NCBI GenBank assembly: GCA_047722305.1
Contig: JBDNYM010000004.1
Span: 11,705-75,704 of the forward strand
Source of the DNA: JAKVJE01 sp047722305
GTDB taxonomy: Bacteria; Actinomycetota; Actinomycetes; Actinomycetales; Microbacteriaceae
Reading direction: 5' to 3'
Length of the DNA stretch: 64,000 nt
Below the pieces are notes generated by a model, which saw only the letters and a program-made list of their open reading frames with translations, ran no database searches and was not told the DNA's origin. Position numbers and translations under genes: made by a program. Below are positions 23,328-32,775 of the stretch, piece after piece (positions within the stretch are counted from its first letter, which is position 1; each line of letters starts with the position of its first letter).

Positions 23328-24617
23328 ATGCCTGCAGCAGTCCTGATCGGGGCCCAATGGGGCGACGAGGGCAAGGGCAAGGCGACTGATCTGCTCGGCT
23401 CCCGCGTCGACTACGTGGTGAAGTTCAACGGCGGCAACAATGCCGGGCACACCGTGGTGGTGGGCGACAAGAAGTTCGCCCTGCACCTGCTGCCCGCCGG
23501 CATCCTCACCCCCGGCGTCGTGCCGGTCATCGGCAACGGCGTCGTGGTCGACCCCGAGGTGCTCTTCCAGGAGCTGGAGGCCATCGAGGCCAAGGGCGTC
23601 GACGTGTCGCGGCTCATGGTCAGCGCCAACGCGCACATCATCGCCCCCTACCACCGCACCCTCGACAAGGTGACCGAGCGCTTCCTCGGCAAGCACCAGA
23701 TCGGCACCACCGGCCGCGGCATCGGCCCGGCCTACGCCGACAAGGTCAACCGGGTCGGCATCCGGGTGCAGGATCTCTTCGATGAGTCCATCCTGCGGCA
23801 GAAGGTCGAGGGCTCGCTCGCCCACAAGAACCAGGAACTCGTCAAGATCTACAACCGCCGGGCGGTGGATGTGGACGACACCGTCGCCCAGCTGCGCAGC
23901 TACGCCGATCGACTGAAACCCTTCGTGCGCGACACGTCCCTCGAGCTCAGCCGCGCCCTCGACGCCGGCAAGCAGCTGCTGTTCGAGGGCGGCCAGGCCA
24001 CCATGCTCGACGTCGACCACGGCACCTACCCGTTCGTCACTTCGTCCAATCCGACCGTCGGCGGGGCCGTGACCGGCTCCGGCGTGGCGGCCACCCGCAT
24101 CGACCGCGTCATCGCCGTGGCGAAGGCCTACGTGACCCGCGTCGGCGCCGGCCCGTTCCCGACCGAGCTGTTCGACGAGTGGGGCGAGACGCTGCGGGCC
24201 AAAGGCTTCGAGTTCGGCGTCACCACCGGCCGCGCCCGGCGCACCGGCTGGTTCGACGTGCCGGTGGCGCGCTACTCCACGCGCATCAACGGCGTCACCG
24301 ACTACGTGCTCACCAAGCTGGATGTGCTGACCGGCATCGAGCGCATCCCCGTCTGCGTCGCCTACGACGTGGACGGCCAGCGTTACGACGAGGTCCCGGT
24401 CAACCAGACCGACTTCCACCACGCGAAGCCGATCTACGAAGAGCTGCCCGGCTGGGACGAGGACATCACCGGCGCCCGCGAGTTCTCCGACCTGCCCGCC
24501 AACGCCCGCGCGTACGTCGAGCACCTCCAAGAGCTGATCCGGGCGCGCATCTCGGTGGTGGGCGTGGGGGCCGACCGCGACGCGGTCATCTCGCGCCACG
24601 ACCTGCTGGGCGACTGA
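23328..24617 (+). CDS. purA: Adenylosuccinate synthetase
   Basis: A 429-residue enzyme joining IMP and aspartate with GTP on the way to AMP. Signature segments: GAQWGDEGKGKATDLL (P-loop with catalytic Asp), FNGGNNAGHTVVV (catalytic His), GTTGRGIGPAYADKVNR, and GFEFGVTTGRARRTGWFD. An AAGGGA ribosome site precedes the ATG. It complements the IMP-forming pur genes found further along the window. Confidence 0.97.
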   Translation: MPAAVLIGAQWGDEGKGKATDLLGSRVDYVVKFNGGNNAGHTVVVGDKKFALHLLPAGILTPGVVPVIGNGVVVDPEVLFQELEAIEAKGVDVSRLMVSANAHIIAPYHRTLDKVTERFLGKHQIGTTGRGIGPAYADKVNRVGIRVQDLFDESILRQKVEGSLAHKNQELVKIYNRRAVDVDDTVAQLRSYADRLKPFVRDTSLELSRALDAGKQLLFEGGQATMLDVDHGTYPFVTSSNPTVGGAVTGSGVAATRIDRVIAVAKAYVTRVGAGPFPTELFDEWGETLRAKGFEFGVTTGRARRTGWFDVPVARYSTRINGVTDYVLTKLDVLTGIERIPVCVAYDVDGQRYDEVPVNQTDFHHAKPIYEELPGWDEDITGAREFSDLPANARAYVEHLQELIRARISVVGVGADRDAVISRHDLLGD

Positions 24618-24654
24618 CCCGCGCGATGCCTCCGGCGAGCGTGGACGGGCGGGC

Positions 24655-25395
24655 ATGATCGACTTCGCCCGGGTGGCCGCCGAGACCCCGCTGGCTCGCA
24701 CCCGCCGGGCGCGGCGCATCGACCGCATCCTCGCCGAGGCGTACCCCGACGCGCACTGCGCCCTCGATTTTCGCACCCCGCTGCAGCTGCTGGAGGCCAC
24801 GGTGCTGTCGGCGCAGTGCACCGACGTCCGCGTCAACCAGGTCACCCCGGACCTGTTCGCCGCCTACCCCGATGCGCGGTCGCTGGCGGCGGCGCGGCAG
24901 GAGGACGTGGAGGCCATCATCCGCTCCACCGGCTTCTTCCGTGCCAAGGCCGCACACCTGATCGGCATCGCGCAGGCACTCGTCGAGCGCCACGGCGGTG
25001 AAGTGCCGGCGTCGCTGGACGAGCTCGTCGCCTTGCCCGGGGTGGGGCGCAAGACCGCCAATGTGGTGCTCGGCAACGCCTTCGGCATCCCGGGGCTGAC
25101 CGTCGACACCCACTTCGGGCGCCTCGCGCGCCGCCTGGGCTGGACGACGCAGACCGACCCGGTCAAGGTCGAGGCCGAGATCGCCGCGCTGTTCCCGCCC
25201 GCCGACTGGACACTGCTCTCGCACCGCCTCATCTGGCACGGGCGCGCCATCTGCCATTCCCGCCGGCCCGAATGCGAGCGCTGCCCGCTGCGCGAGCTGT
25301 GCCCGTCGGCCGCCACGCGCGGCCTGGTGCCGAGCAGAGCTATCGAGCGACACGGTTCGGGGCAGGGGGCTGTCGGGCGCGGCGCTCAGACATAG
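24655..25395 (+). CDS. nth: Endonuclease III
   Basis: A 246-residue bifunctional DNA glycosylase/AP lyase for oxidised pyrimidines. The helix-hairpin-helix with catalytic Lys is LPGVGRKTANVVLG, the catalytic Asp is in TVDTHFGRL, and the 4Fe-4S loop is C-x6-C-x2-C-x5-C, at CHSRRPECERCPLRELC. About 25 extra residues follow the cluster. The 3' end overlaps the convergent hypothetical gene by 10 bp. Confidence 0.95.
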   Translation: MIDFARVAAETPLARTRRARRIDRILAEAYPDAHCALDFRTPLQLLEATVLSAQCTDVRVNQVTPDLFAAYPDARSLAAARQEDVEAIIRSTGFFRAKAAHLIGIAQALVERHGGEVPASLDELVALPGVGRKTANVVLGNAFGIPGLTVDTHFGRLARRLGWTTQTDPVKVEAEIAALFPPADWTLLSHRLIWHGRAICHSRRPECERCPLRELCPSAATRGLVPSRAIERHGSGQGAVGRGAQT

Positions 25396-25988
25396 CGGGC
25401 GACGAGTTCCGGGCCGCGATCGAGCAGGGAGGCGGCGTCATCCACCGCCGTCTCCACCCGGAACTCCGCCACCACGGCGCGGTTGCAGGTCGCGGGCAGG
25501 CGCAGCAGCGACAACAGCCGGTGGCTGCCGTCGAGGATGAGCCGGCGCGCCCCCAGCGCCAGCGTCGCGATCACAATCGGGGGGCGCTCCGCCGGCTCCG
25601 GGGCGCTCAGGGCGACGATGTCGCGGTGCACCCGCTGCGGGGAACGGGCCGAGCCCTTCTTCCAGGGGTGGCTCATCGCCTGCTCCAAGGTGAGCAGCTT
25701 CCCGCCCGGTGCCAGCCAGGGCGCTTTGCCCCCGTCGGGGTACACGAACCAGGGCGTCAGCAGGGCCGCGAGCTGCGCCGCGTCCGGCCGGTCGTCGTGG
25801 CGACGGATCGCGGCGGCACGGGTCTTGATCAGCCGCTGCAGCCGGGACCAGTCGAAATCCACCCGGATGCGCTCGGTCCCGGTGGCCGTGAAGTGCCGAT
25901 GGAAGACCTCGAAGGGGACGGTCGCGCCGGGCGGGTACCGCAGCAGGTCGGAGTCCGACGGTGACGGCGGCGACGCAGCGGTGGTCAT
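25386..25988 (-). CDS. Hypothetical protein, ParB/sulfiredoxin-like motif
   Basis: A 200-residue soluble protein that I do not recognise as a named family. The segment RRLILDGSHRLLSLLRLPAT (about residues 147-166) resembles the DGxHRL motif of ParB-like and sulfiredoxin-like domains, where the Gly-Ser/Asn-His-Arg residues bind a nucleotide phosphate. A basic patch HPWKKGSARSPQRVHRD precedes it. The ATG follows a TACCCT box (minus-strand sequence at 25995-26000) by 6 bp, so translation is probably leaderless. It is convergent with nth and divergent from the amidotransferase gene at 26043. Function unknown. Confidence 0.6.
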   Translation of the reverse strand: MTTAASPPSPSDSDLLRYPPGATVPFEVFHRHFTATGTERIRVDFDWSRLQRLIKTRAAAIRRHDDRPDAAQLAALLTPWFVYPDGGKAPWLAPGGKLLTLEQAMSHPWKKGSARSPQRVHRDIVALSAPEPAERPPIVIATLALGARRLILDGSHRLLSLLRLPATCNRAVVAEFRVETAVDDAASLLDRGPELVARYV

Positions 25989-26042
25989 GCCGCCAGGGTA
26001 TCGCCGCCGGGCCGGGCCCCGCCGCGTGACACAATACTGCCC

Positions 26043-26741
26043 ATGCGTCCTGTGCTCATCACCATCCATGAGGAGCCCGAGCAGCCCGGACTCGTGGCGG
26101 AGGCCCTGAGCGCGGCCGGGGTCCCGTTCGAGGTGCGCAACGTGATCGAGCACCCCGAGGCCGTGCCCGACCCGGGGGACGTCTCCCGGCTCGCCGGCCT
26201 GGTGATCCTGGGCGGTCCGATGGCGGCCGACGAGACCGTCCGCTACCCAGGCCTGCAGCGGGAGGCCGACCTGGGGCTGGCGGCCGTCCAGGAGGATATT
26301 CCGGTACTCGGCGTCTGCCTCGGGCACCAGATCGTCGGCCGCGCGCTGGGCGGGGAGTTCCGGCCGGCATCCGCCCATGAGCTCGGGGTGCTGGATGTCG
26401 ACGTGGTCGGCTCCGACCCGCTGCTGCCCGCCGGCGGGACCATCCCGGCGATGCTGTGGCACCACGACCAGATCGGCCTGCCGCCGGGGGCCACCCTGCT
26501 GGCCCGGAACGGCCGGGTGCCGGTGCAGGCGTTCCGCTGCGGCAGTGCGGTGGGCGTCCAGTTCCACATCGAGCTCGACCGCGCGCTGCTGGACCGCTGG
26601 CTGGCCGCGTCCCCGGTGTCCGCCGAGCTCACCGAGGAGCGCCGGCGCTGGATCCGCACCGACTTCGCCCGCCGCGAGCCGGAGCTGCACGCCTACGTCC
26701 GTCCCGGCCTGGCGGCCTGGGCGCAGCAGCTGGAGCCGTAG
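26043..26741 (+). CDS. Class I glutamine amidotransferase-like protein
   Basis: A 232-residue stand-alone GATase domain like those related to GMP synthase. The nucleophile elbow GVCLGHQIVGRALGG holds the catalytic Cys, and VQFHIELD holds the catalytic His and Glu; LGGPM forms the oxyanion strand. No synthetase domain is attached. Such proteins include gamma-glutamyl hydrolases and small amine-conjugate hydrolases, so the substrate is open. It is transcribed away from the ParB-motif hypothetical gene and convergent with purL (28 bp between stops). Confidence 0.83.
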   Translation: MRPVLITIHEEPEQPGLVAEALSAAGVPFEVRNVIEHPEAVPDPGDVSRLAGLVILGGPMAADETVRYPGLQREADLGLAAVQEDIPVLGVCLGHQIVGRALGGEFRPASAHELGVLDVDVVGSDPLLPAGGTIPAMLWHHDQIGLPPGATLLARNGRVPVQAFRCGSAVGVQFHIELDRALLDRWLAASPVSAELTEERRRWIRTDFARREPELHAYVRPGLAAWAQQLEP

Positions 26742-26769
26742 CGGGCCGGAGCGGTGGCTCTGGCCCGTC

Positions 26770-29061
26770 TCAGGCGGCGAAGCGGTCGCGCAGCGGGGCG
26801 AGGTTCACGCGCCGCAGCTCCGCCAGCGGCAGGGTGAACAGCCCGGAGAACTCCAGGTCGGCCCCGCCGGTGGGGCCGAGACGCAGCACGGGGACGCCGT
26901 GCTCGGCGGCCAGGGCCTCCACCTGCTCCGGGTCGTCGGTGGACACGAGCGCCCGCGCCGCCGACTCCGAGAACAGGGCCGCGGTGAGGTCGACGCCGTC
27001 GCGGGCGAGCAGGCCGGCGAGGTCCAGCTGGGCCCCGACGCCCCAGCGCAGGCAGGCCTCGGAGACGCTGGCCGCGAGCCCGCCCTCGGACAGGTCGTGG
27101 GCGGCGCCGAACAGGTGTTGGGCGGCGCCGGCGGTCAGCACCGCGGCGAGGTTGCGCTCGGCGGGCAGGTCGACCTGCGGGGGGCGGCCGCCGAGGTGGT
27201 CGTGCAGCTGCGCCCAGGCGGAGCCGTCCAGCTCGTCGCGGGTGGTGCCGAGCAGCAGGACGGTCTGCCCGCTCCGCGTCCATCCCGAGGGGACGCGGGC
27301 GGAGACGTCGCGCAGGACGCCCATGACCCCGATGACGGGGGTCGGGAAGATCGGCGTGGTGCCGGTCTGGTTGTAGAAGCTCACGTTGCCGCCCGTGACG
27401 GGCACGGCCAGTTCGCGGCAGGCGGCGGCGAGTCCGGCGGTGGCCTGGTCGAACTGCCACAGCACCTCCGGGTTCTCGGGGCTGCCGAAGTTCAGGCAGT
27501 CGGTGATCGCGGTGGGGGTGGCGCCGGTGCAGGCGACGTTGCGGTAGGCCTCGGCCAGCGCCAGCCGGGCGCCGGCGGCGGGGTCGAGCTGGGTGTAGCG
27601 TCCGTTGCCGTCGGTGGCCATGGCGAAGCCGAGCCCGGTTTCCTCGTCGACGCGCACCACGCCGGCGTCGTCGGGGAACGTGAGGGCGGTGTTGCCGAGC
27701 ACGTAGTAGTCGTACTGGTCGGTGATGAAGCTGGTGTCGGCCTGGTTGGGGCTGCCGAGCAGCTGCAGGAACGTCTCCTGCAGGGCGGTGGCCGAATTGT
27801 CGCGGGCGATGGAGGCGGTGGTGTCGGCCTGCAGGTCGTCCAGCCAGGTCGGGCGCGCGGTGGGGCGGTGGTAGACGGGCCCGTCCACGGCCACCGTGTG
27901 GGGCGGCACGTTGACGATCTCCTCGCCCTGCCAGCGGATGACCAGCCGACCGGTGTCGGTGACCTCGCCGATGACGGCGGTCTCGACATCCCACTTGCGG
28001 GTGACGGCCAGGAAATCATCGAGCTGGTCGGGGGCGACGACGGCCATCATGCGCTCCTGCGACTCGCTCATGAGGATCTCTTCGGCGGTGAGCGTGGGGT
28101 CGCGCAGCAGCACCTGGTCGAGGTCGACGAACATGCCGCCGTCGCCGTTGCTGGCCAGCTCGCTGGTGGCGCACGAGATGCCGGCGGCGCCGAGGTCCTG
28201 GATGCCCTCGACCAGGCCCTTGGCGAACAGCTCCAGGCAGGCCTCGATGACGACCTTCTCGGCGAAGGGGTCGCCGACCTGCACACTGGGGCGCTTGGTG
28301 GGGCCATGAGCGGTGAACGTGTCGGACGCCAGCACGGAGGCGCCGCCGATGCCGTCGCCGCCGGTGCGGGCCCCGAACAGCACCACCTTGTTGCCGGCGC
28401 CGCGGGCGTTGGCCAGGTGGATGTCCTCGTGGCGCAGCACGCCGATCGAGAAGGCGTTCACCAGCGGGTTGCCCTGGTAGGAGGCGTCGAAGACGGTCTC
28501 GCCGCCGATGTTGGGCAGGCCGAGGCAGTTGCCGTAGAAGCTGATGCCGCGCACCACGCCGTCCACCACCCGGCGGGTGTCGGGATGGTCGATGTCGCCG
28601 AAGCGCAGCTGGTCCATCACGGCGACGGGACGCGCGCCCATGGCGATGATGTCGCGCACGATGCCGCCGATGCCGGTGGCCGCCCCCTGGAAGGGCTCGA
28701 CGTAGGAGGGGTGGTTGTGGCTCTCGATCTTGAACGTGACCGCCCAGCCGTCGCCGATGTCGACCACGCCGGCGTTCTCTCCCATCCCCACCATGAGGTG
28801 CTCGCGCATCTCGGGGGTGGTGTCGCCGAAGCGCTTGAGATACGGCTTCGACGACTTGTACGAGCAGTGCTCGCTCCACATCACCGAGTACATGGCCAGC
28901 TCGCCGGAGGTGGGGCGGCGGCCGAGGATCTGCTTGATGCGCGCGTACTCGTCGTCCTTCAGCCCGAGCGCCGCGTACGGCTGCTCGACGTCGGGGGTGG
29001 CAGCGGCGTGGGCGACGGTGTCGGGCTGCGCCTGGGCCTGGCTCGGCGTCTGCTCGGTCAT
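26770..29061 (-). CDS. purL: Phosphoribosylformylglycinamidine synthase, large subunit
   Basis: A 763-residue ATP-dependent enzyme that converts FGAR to FGAM. It is the short PurL type that needs separate PurQ and PurS, both encoded immediately upstream. Family segments include MWSEHCSYKSSKPYL, KIESHNHPSYVEPFQGAATGIGGI, and GGSSVLAS-type ATP-loop text (here GIGGASVLASDTF). The longer frame that continues upstream lies in purQ out of frame; the ATG at 29061 overlaps the purQ stop as ATGA. It is last of the minus-strand cluster purD-purC-purS-purQ-purL. Confidence 0.97.
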   Translation of the reverse strand: MTEQTPSQAQAQPDTVAHAAATPDVEQPYAALGLKDDEYARIKQILGRRPTSGELAMYSVMWSEHCSYKSSKPYLKRFGDTTPEMREHLMVGMGENAGVVDIGDGWAVTFKIESHNHPSYVEPFQGAATGIGGIVRDIIAMGARPVAVMDQLRFGDIDHPDTRRVVDGVVRGISFYGNCLGLPNIGGETVFDASYQGNPLVNAFSIGVLRHEDIHLANARGAGNKVVLFGARTGGDGIGGASVLASDTFTAHGPTKRPSVQVGDPFAEKVVIEACLELFAKGLVEGIQDLGAAGISCATSELASNGDGGMFVDLDQVLLRDPTLTAEEILMSESQERMMAVVAPDQLDDFLAVTRKWDVETAVIGEVTDTGRLVIRWQGEEIVNVPPHTVAVDGPVYHRPTARPTWLDDLQADTTASIARDNSATALQETFLQLLGSPNQADTSFITDQYDYYVLGNTALTFPDDAGVVRVDEETGLGFAMATDGNGRYTQLDPAAGARLALAEAYRNVACTGATPTAITDCLNFGSPENPEVLWQFDQATAGLAAACRELAVPVTGGNVSFYNQTGTTPIFPTPVIGVMGVLRDVSARVPSGWTRSGQTVLLLGTTRDELDGSAWAQLHDHLGGRPPQVDLPAERNLAAVLTAGAAQHLFGAAHDLSEGGLAASVSEACLRWGVGAQLDLAGLLARDGVDLTAALFSESAARALVSTDDPEQVEALAAEHGVPVLRLGPTGGADLEFSGLFTLPLAELRRVNLAPLRDRFAA

Positions 29062-29771
29062 GCGCTGACCTCCTCGGGGGCGGAGAGATGGGCGAGCACG
29101 GACGCGAACACCGTCAGCCCGTCGGTGCCGGTGCGGAGCCCGGCCGGGGTGTCGGGCCCGAAGCCCGGGATGGCGGCGTGCTCGGGGTGGGGCATCATGC
29201 CCACCACATTGCCGGCCGCGTTCGCGACGCCGGCGATATCGCGCAGCGAGCCGTTCGGGTTGCGGCCGAGGTATCGGACCACCACCCTTCCTTCGGCCTC
29301 GAGCTCGTCGAGGGTGCGCTCGTCGGCGACGTAGCGGCCGTCGGCGTGCTTGACCGGGATGATGATCTCCGCCCCCGGCTCGAACCGGTTGGTCCAGGCG
29401 GTGGCGGTGTCCTCGACGCGGAGGGTCTGGTCGGAGCGGCCGAACAGCAGGTGCTCGTTGCGCACCAGGGCACCGGGCAGCAGGTGGGTCTCGGTGAGCA
29501 TCTGGAAGCCGTTGCAGATGCCGAGCACGGGCATGCCGGCGGCCGCGGCGTCCTTCACGGCGCCCATGATGGGGGAGAAACTGGCGATGGCGCCGGCGCG
29601 CAGGTAATCGCCGTAGCTGAATCCGCCGGGCAGGATGATCGCATCCACGTCGCCCAGTGCGGTGTCCTGATGCCAGAGCGCGACCGGCTCGGCGCCGGCG
29701 GCGGCCACGGCGCGCCGGGCGTCGCCGTCGTCGAGCGATCCGGGGAACGTGACGACGCCGATGCGGGTCAT
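29058..29771 (-). CDS. purQ: Phosphoribosylformylglycinamidine synthase, glutaminase subunit
   Basis: A 237-residue class I glutaminase that supplies ammonia to PurL. The nucleophile is in LGICNGFQML, and MMPHPEHA holds the catalytic His and Glu. LPGGFSYGDYLRAG forms the substrate-side loop. It overlaps purS and purL by 4 bp on either side, so the three subunits are coupled. Confidence 0.97.
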   Translation of the reverse strand: MTRIGVVTFPGSLDDGDARRAVAAAGAEPVALWHQDTALGDVDAIILPGGFSYGDYLRAGAIASFSPIMGAVKDAAAAGMPVLGICNGFQMLTETHLLPGALVRNEHLLFGRSDQTLRVEDTATAWTNRFEPGAEIIIPVKHADGRYVADERTLDELEAEGRVVVRYLGRNPNGSLRDIAGVANAAGNVVGMMPHPEHAAIPGFGPDTPAGLRTGTDGLTVFASVLAHLSAPEEVSA

Positions 29772-30040
29772 CGCGCGACCTCACCCGCCTCCTCGCCGGA
29801 GACGGCCACCGAGACGACATCCTCGATCACCGGGTTGGAGAAGACGTCGGCGGCGACCTCGCGGATGCGGTCCAGATCGGCCGCGGTGGCCTCGTGGTCG
29901 AGCGTCACCTCGAACCGCTTGCCCATGCGCACCGAGGTGAGGCCCTCGGTGCCGGTGCGCGTCAGCACCCCGAGGATGGCCTTGCCCTGGGGATCGAGGA
30001 TCTCGGGTTTCGGCATGACTTCGACGATCACAGTAGACAC
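29768..30040 (-). CDS. purS: Phosphoribosylformylglycinamidine synthase subunit PurS
   Basis: A ~90-residue small subunit that bridges PurL and PurQ. The family pattern is VEVMPKPEILDPQGKAILGVLTR near the start and VRMGKRFEVTLD in the middle. I chose the GTG at 30040 because a GGGAG ribosome site lies upstream and the length is then typical; the ATG at 30151 would add 37 residues unlike the family. Last bases overlap purQ as ATGA. Confidence 0.92.
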   Translation of the reverse strand: MSTVIVEVMPKPEILDPQGKAILGVLTRTGTEGLTSVRMGKRFEVTLDHEATAADLDRIREVAADVFSNPVIEDVVSVAVSGEEAGEVAR

Positions 30041-30159
30041 GGAGGCTCCCACCGCTGCGGACCAAAGAACGGGAGTCATCCTACCGCGTTGCGCGCCTGC
30101 CCCCGCTGCGGGCCGGATCGAGGCACAGATGGGGCTTCGAGGGATGTCCACGGACCGCC

Positions 30160-31032
30160 TCAGGCGGTCGCCTCGGCCCCTTCGATACGGGTTGCGAGCT
30201 CGCGGTATCGGCGCGAGGTCTCGGTGACGATGTCGGCGGGCAGCGCGGGGGGCTCACCGGTGCGGTCCCAGTGCTCGGCCAGCCAGTTGCGCACGATCTG
30301 CTTGTCCCAGCTCTGATCGCGCTCGCCGGCCTCCCACTGCGCGCCGTCCCAGTAGCGGGACGAGTCGGGGGTGAGCACCTCGTCGGCGAGCACCAGGCGG
30401 CCCAGGTCGTCGCCGAACTCGAACTTGGTGTCGGCGACGATCAGCCCGCGCGACTCGGCGACTGCGGCCCCCTGCCGGTAGATGGACAGCGAGGTGTCCC
30501 GCAGGGCCTCGGCGGTCTCCGGCCCGACGATCTCGGCGGTGCGTTCGAAGGTGATGTTCTCGTCGTGCTTGCCCTGGGGGGCCTTCCAGGCGGGGGTGAA
30601 GATCGGCTCGGGCAGTTTGTCGCCGAAGGCCAGCCCGGCCGGCAGGGCCACGCCGCACACGGCGCCCGACTGCTGGTACTCGCTCCAGGCCGACCCCGCC
30701 AGGTACCCGCGCACGACGCACTCGATGGGGTGCATCTGCAGGCGGCGGCAGATGACGGCGCGGCCGGCGACCGCGTCGGGGACGTCGGTGCTGAGCAGGT
30801 GGTTGGGCTGGTCGATGTGCCGCAGCCACCACACGGTCAGCGAGGTGAGCACCTCGCCCTTGTGGGGGATGGGGGGCTCCAGCATGTAGTCGAAGGCGCT
30901 GACCCGGTCGGAGGCCACCATGAGGATCTGGGTGGCGGCGTCGATCTGCTCCGCACTCTGCGGAATATAGATGTCGCGGACCTTGCCGGCGAACACGTGC
31001 CGCCAGCCGGGCAATTCGAGGGGGTGGGTCAT
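30160..31032 (-). CDS. purC: SAICAR synthase
   Basis: A 290-residue ligase that joins CAIR and aspartate with ATP. Recognisable parts are FAGKVRDIY at the N-terminus, VASDRVSAFDYML, and IVADTKFEFG, with ECVVRGYLAGSAWSEY in the middle. It overlaps purD as ATGA and is separated from purS by 119 bp, in which no further gene is seen. Confidence 0.97.
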   Translation of the reverse strand: MTHPLELPGWRHVFAGKVRDIYIPQSAEQIDAATQILMVASDRVSAFDYMLEPPIPHKGEVLTSLTVWWLRHIDQPNHLLSTDVPDAVAGRAVICRRLQMHPIECVVRGYLAGSAWSEYQQSGAVCGVALPAGLAFGDKLPEPIFTPAWKAPQGKHDENITFERTAEIVGPETAEALRDTSLSIYRQGAAVAESRGLIVADTKFEFGDDLGRLVLADEVLTPDSSRYWDGAQWEAGERDQSWDKQIVRNWLAEHWDRTGEPPALPADIVTETSRRYRELATRIEGAEATA

Positions 31033-32276
31033 TTCGAAACCTTCGATCCGATGTCGGTACGGTGCTGGCTGCCTGCGAGCCGGATGCGCGACAGCGCCGC
31101 GTAGGCGGCGGCGCGGGCGAGCGGGAATGTCTCGGCGGTGGCGGACACGTCCAGTACGCGGCCTCCCGCCGCCACCAGTCTGCCATCTTCGCGCGCGGTC
31201 GCGGCATGCACGATCTGGACGCCGGGGACGGCCGCCGCCGCGTCGAGGCCGGTGATCTCGCGCCCGGTGACGGGCCCGGAGGGGTAGCCCTCGCTGGCTA
31301 GGACGACGGTGATCGCGCAGGCATCGCTGAACGCGGGGACGTCGCGCAGCTCGCCGACGGCGGTCTGGCGCAGCAGCTCGCCGAACTCGCCCTGCAGCCG
31401 GGGCAGCACCACCTGGGTCTCGGGGTCGCCGAAGCGCGCGTTGAACTCGATGACCTTGACGCCCTGCGCGGTGACGATCAGGCCGCAGTACAGCAGCCCG
31501 ACGAACGGGCAGCCGCGCCGGCGCAGGTCATCGACCGTGGGCTGGGCGATGGTGCGCTGCACGGTGGCGACGAAGTCGGCCGGCAGCCATGGCAGTGGCG
31601 AGTAGGCGCCCATGCCGCCGGTGTTGGGGCCGGCATCGCCGTCGAGCAGGCGCTTGTAGTCTTGCGCCGGGCTGAGCGGGGCGACGCGGGTGCCGTCGCT
31701 CAAGAAGAACAGCGAGACCTCCTCGCCGTCGAGGTACTCCTCGAAGAGGACCCGCTGGCCGCGCTCGATCCAGGTGCGCGCGTGCGCCATGGCCGCGTCG
31801 GGGTCCTCGGTGACGAGCACGCCCTTGCCCGCCGCCAGACCGTCGGCCTTGACCACGTAGGGGGCGCCCAGCCGGTCCATGGCGTCGGCCGCCTCGGCCT
31901 CGTCGGAGACCGCCAGGGCGATGCCGGTGGGCACCCCGGCCGACTGCATCACCGTCTTGGCGAACTGCTTGGACCCCTCCAGCCGCGCCGCGGCGGCGTC
32001 GGGCCCGAACACGGCGAAGCCGGCCGCCCGCAGGGCGTCGGCGACGCCGGCGACCAGCGGGGCCTCCGGGCCGATGACGGCCAGGTCGGGATGGAAGCGC
32101 TGCGCCAGGGCGACGGCCGCGGGGCCGTCCGACTCGCGGATGGTCGCGGTGTCGACATCTTCAGCGATGCCGGCGTTGCCGTTCGCACACAGGATTTCGT
32201 GTCGGTTCTCGTCGGCCAGGAGCCGCTTGACGATCGCGTGCTCCCGTCCCCCAGAACCGATGACCAGGATTCTCAC
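31029..32276 (-). CDS. purD: Phosphoribosylamine-glycine ligase
   Basis: A 415-residue ATP-grasp enzyme that makes GAR, the second step of purine synthesis. The N-terminus MRILVIGSGGREHAIV is diagnostic; VKADGLAAGKGVLV is the ATP-grasp loop, and NARFGDPETQVVLPRL carries the Mg-binding residues. The start codon is GTG at 32276. First gene of the minus-strand pur cluster; the 151-bp gap to the divergent membrane-protein gene should contain its promoter. Confidence 0.97.
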   Translation of the reverse strand: MRILVIGSGGREHAIVKRLLADENRHEILCANGNAGIAEDVDTATIRESDGPAAVALAQRFHPDLAVIGPEAPLVAGVADALRAAGFAVFGPDAAAARLEGSKQFAKTVMQSAGVPTGIALAVSDEAEAADAMDRLGAPYVVKADGLAAGKGVLVTEDPDAAMAHARTWIERGQRVLFEEYLDGEEVSLFFLSDGTRVAPLSPAQDYKRLLDGDAGPNTGGMGAYSPLPWLPADFVATVQRTIAQPTVDDLRRRGCPFVGLLYCGLIVTAQGVKVIEFNARFGDPETQVVLPRLQGEFGELLRQTAVGELRDVPAFSDACAITVVLASEGYPSGPVTGREITGLDAAAAVPGVQIVHAATAREDGRLVAAGGRVLDVSATAETFPLARAAAYAALSRIRLAGSQHRTDIGSKVSK

Positions 32277-32427
32277 GGTGACAGCATAAGCGACCTGATC
32301 CCGCGAATCCCCGAGGTCCCGGTCGAGGGGCCGTCCGGCGGGGGGCCACCTCCGTCTTCTCGGCGTCGGTCCTCCCCTTCCGCGCCCGTCCTGGTCTTCT
32401 CAGCGGGGCGCACTACATTTGCCGGTG

Positions 32428-32775
32428 ATGTCCGCACCCTCGTCCCCGACCCGCAGCCCCCGCCCCTGGCGGCTGCTGTGGTGGGGCGCGTGGTCCGGCG
32501 CCGGTTTCGGCGTCGCCTGGGCTGTGATCGACTTCGCCCTCTCTACCGATGCGGCCGGGGTGCGGGGCGGGGTGCTGTCCTGGTGGCTGCTCATCCCTGT
32601 GCTGGCGGCGGCGGTGCCGTGGACGCGGGCGCGGGGCCTGGGGATGCTGCGGGCCCGGCACGGCTGGGTCGTCCCGCTGGTCGCATCCCTGCTGGCGGTG
32701 GCGGTGTTCGTCGTGGTGGCGCTGACCGGGCTCGTTACCCTGGTGTCCATGGCGGTCACCGGCGGGGGGAACTGA
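32428..32775 (+). CDS. Small membrane protein of unknown function, upstream of the SCP gene
   Basis: A 115-residue protein with three hydrophobic stretches: roughly residues 16-40, 50-65 and 78-107. I do not recognise a family. The ATG at 32428 follows a TACATT box (32414-32419) by 8 bp, so a leaderless message is likely; a TTG at 32419 is the alternative. Its stop overlaps the next start (TGATG), so both are coupled. The same position near purF is often held by a small membrane protein in Actinomycetota, but no role is known to me. Confidence 0.7.
   Translation: MSAPSSPTRSPRPWRLLWWGAWSGAGFGVAWAVIDFALSTDAAGVRGGVLSWWLLIPVLAAAVPWTRARGLGMLRARHGWVVPLVASLLAVAVFVVVALTGLVTLVSMAVTGGGN

Noticed and set aside
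26377..29334. 985-codon plus-strand frame opposite purL
   Set aside because: It is a shadow of purL in high-GC DNA: low complexity, rich in Gly, Ala, Val and Asp, no domain, no ribosome site.
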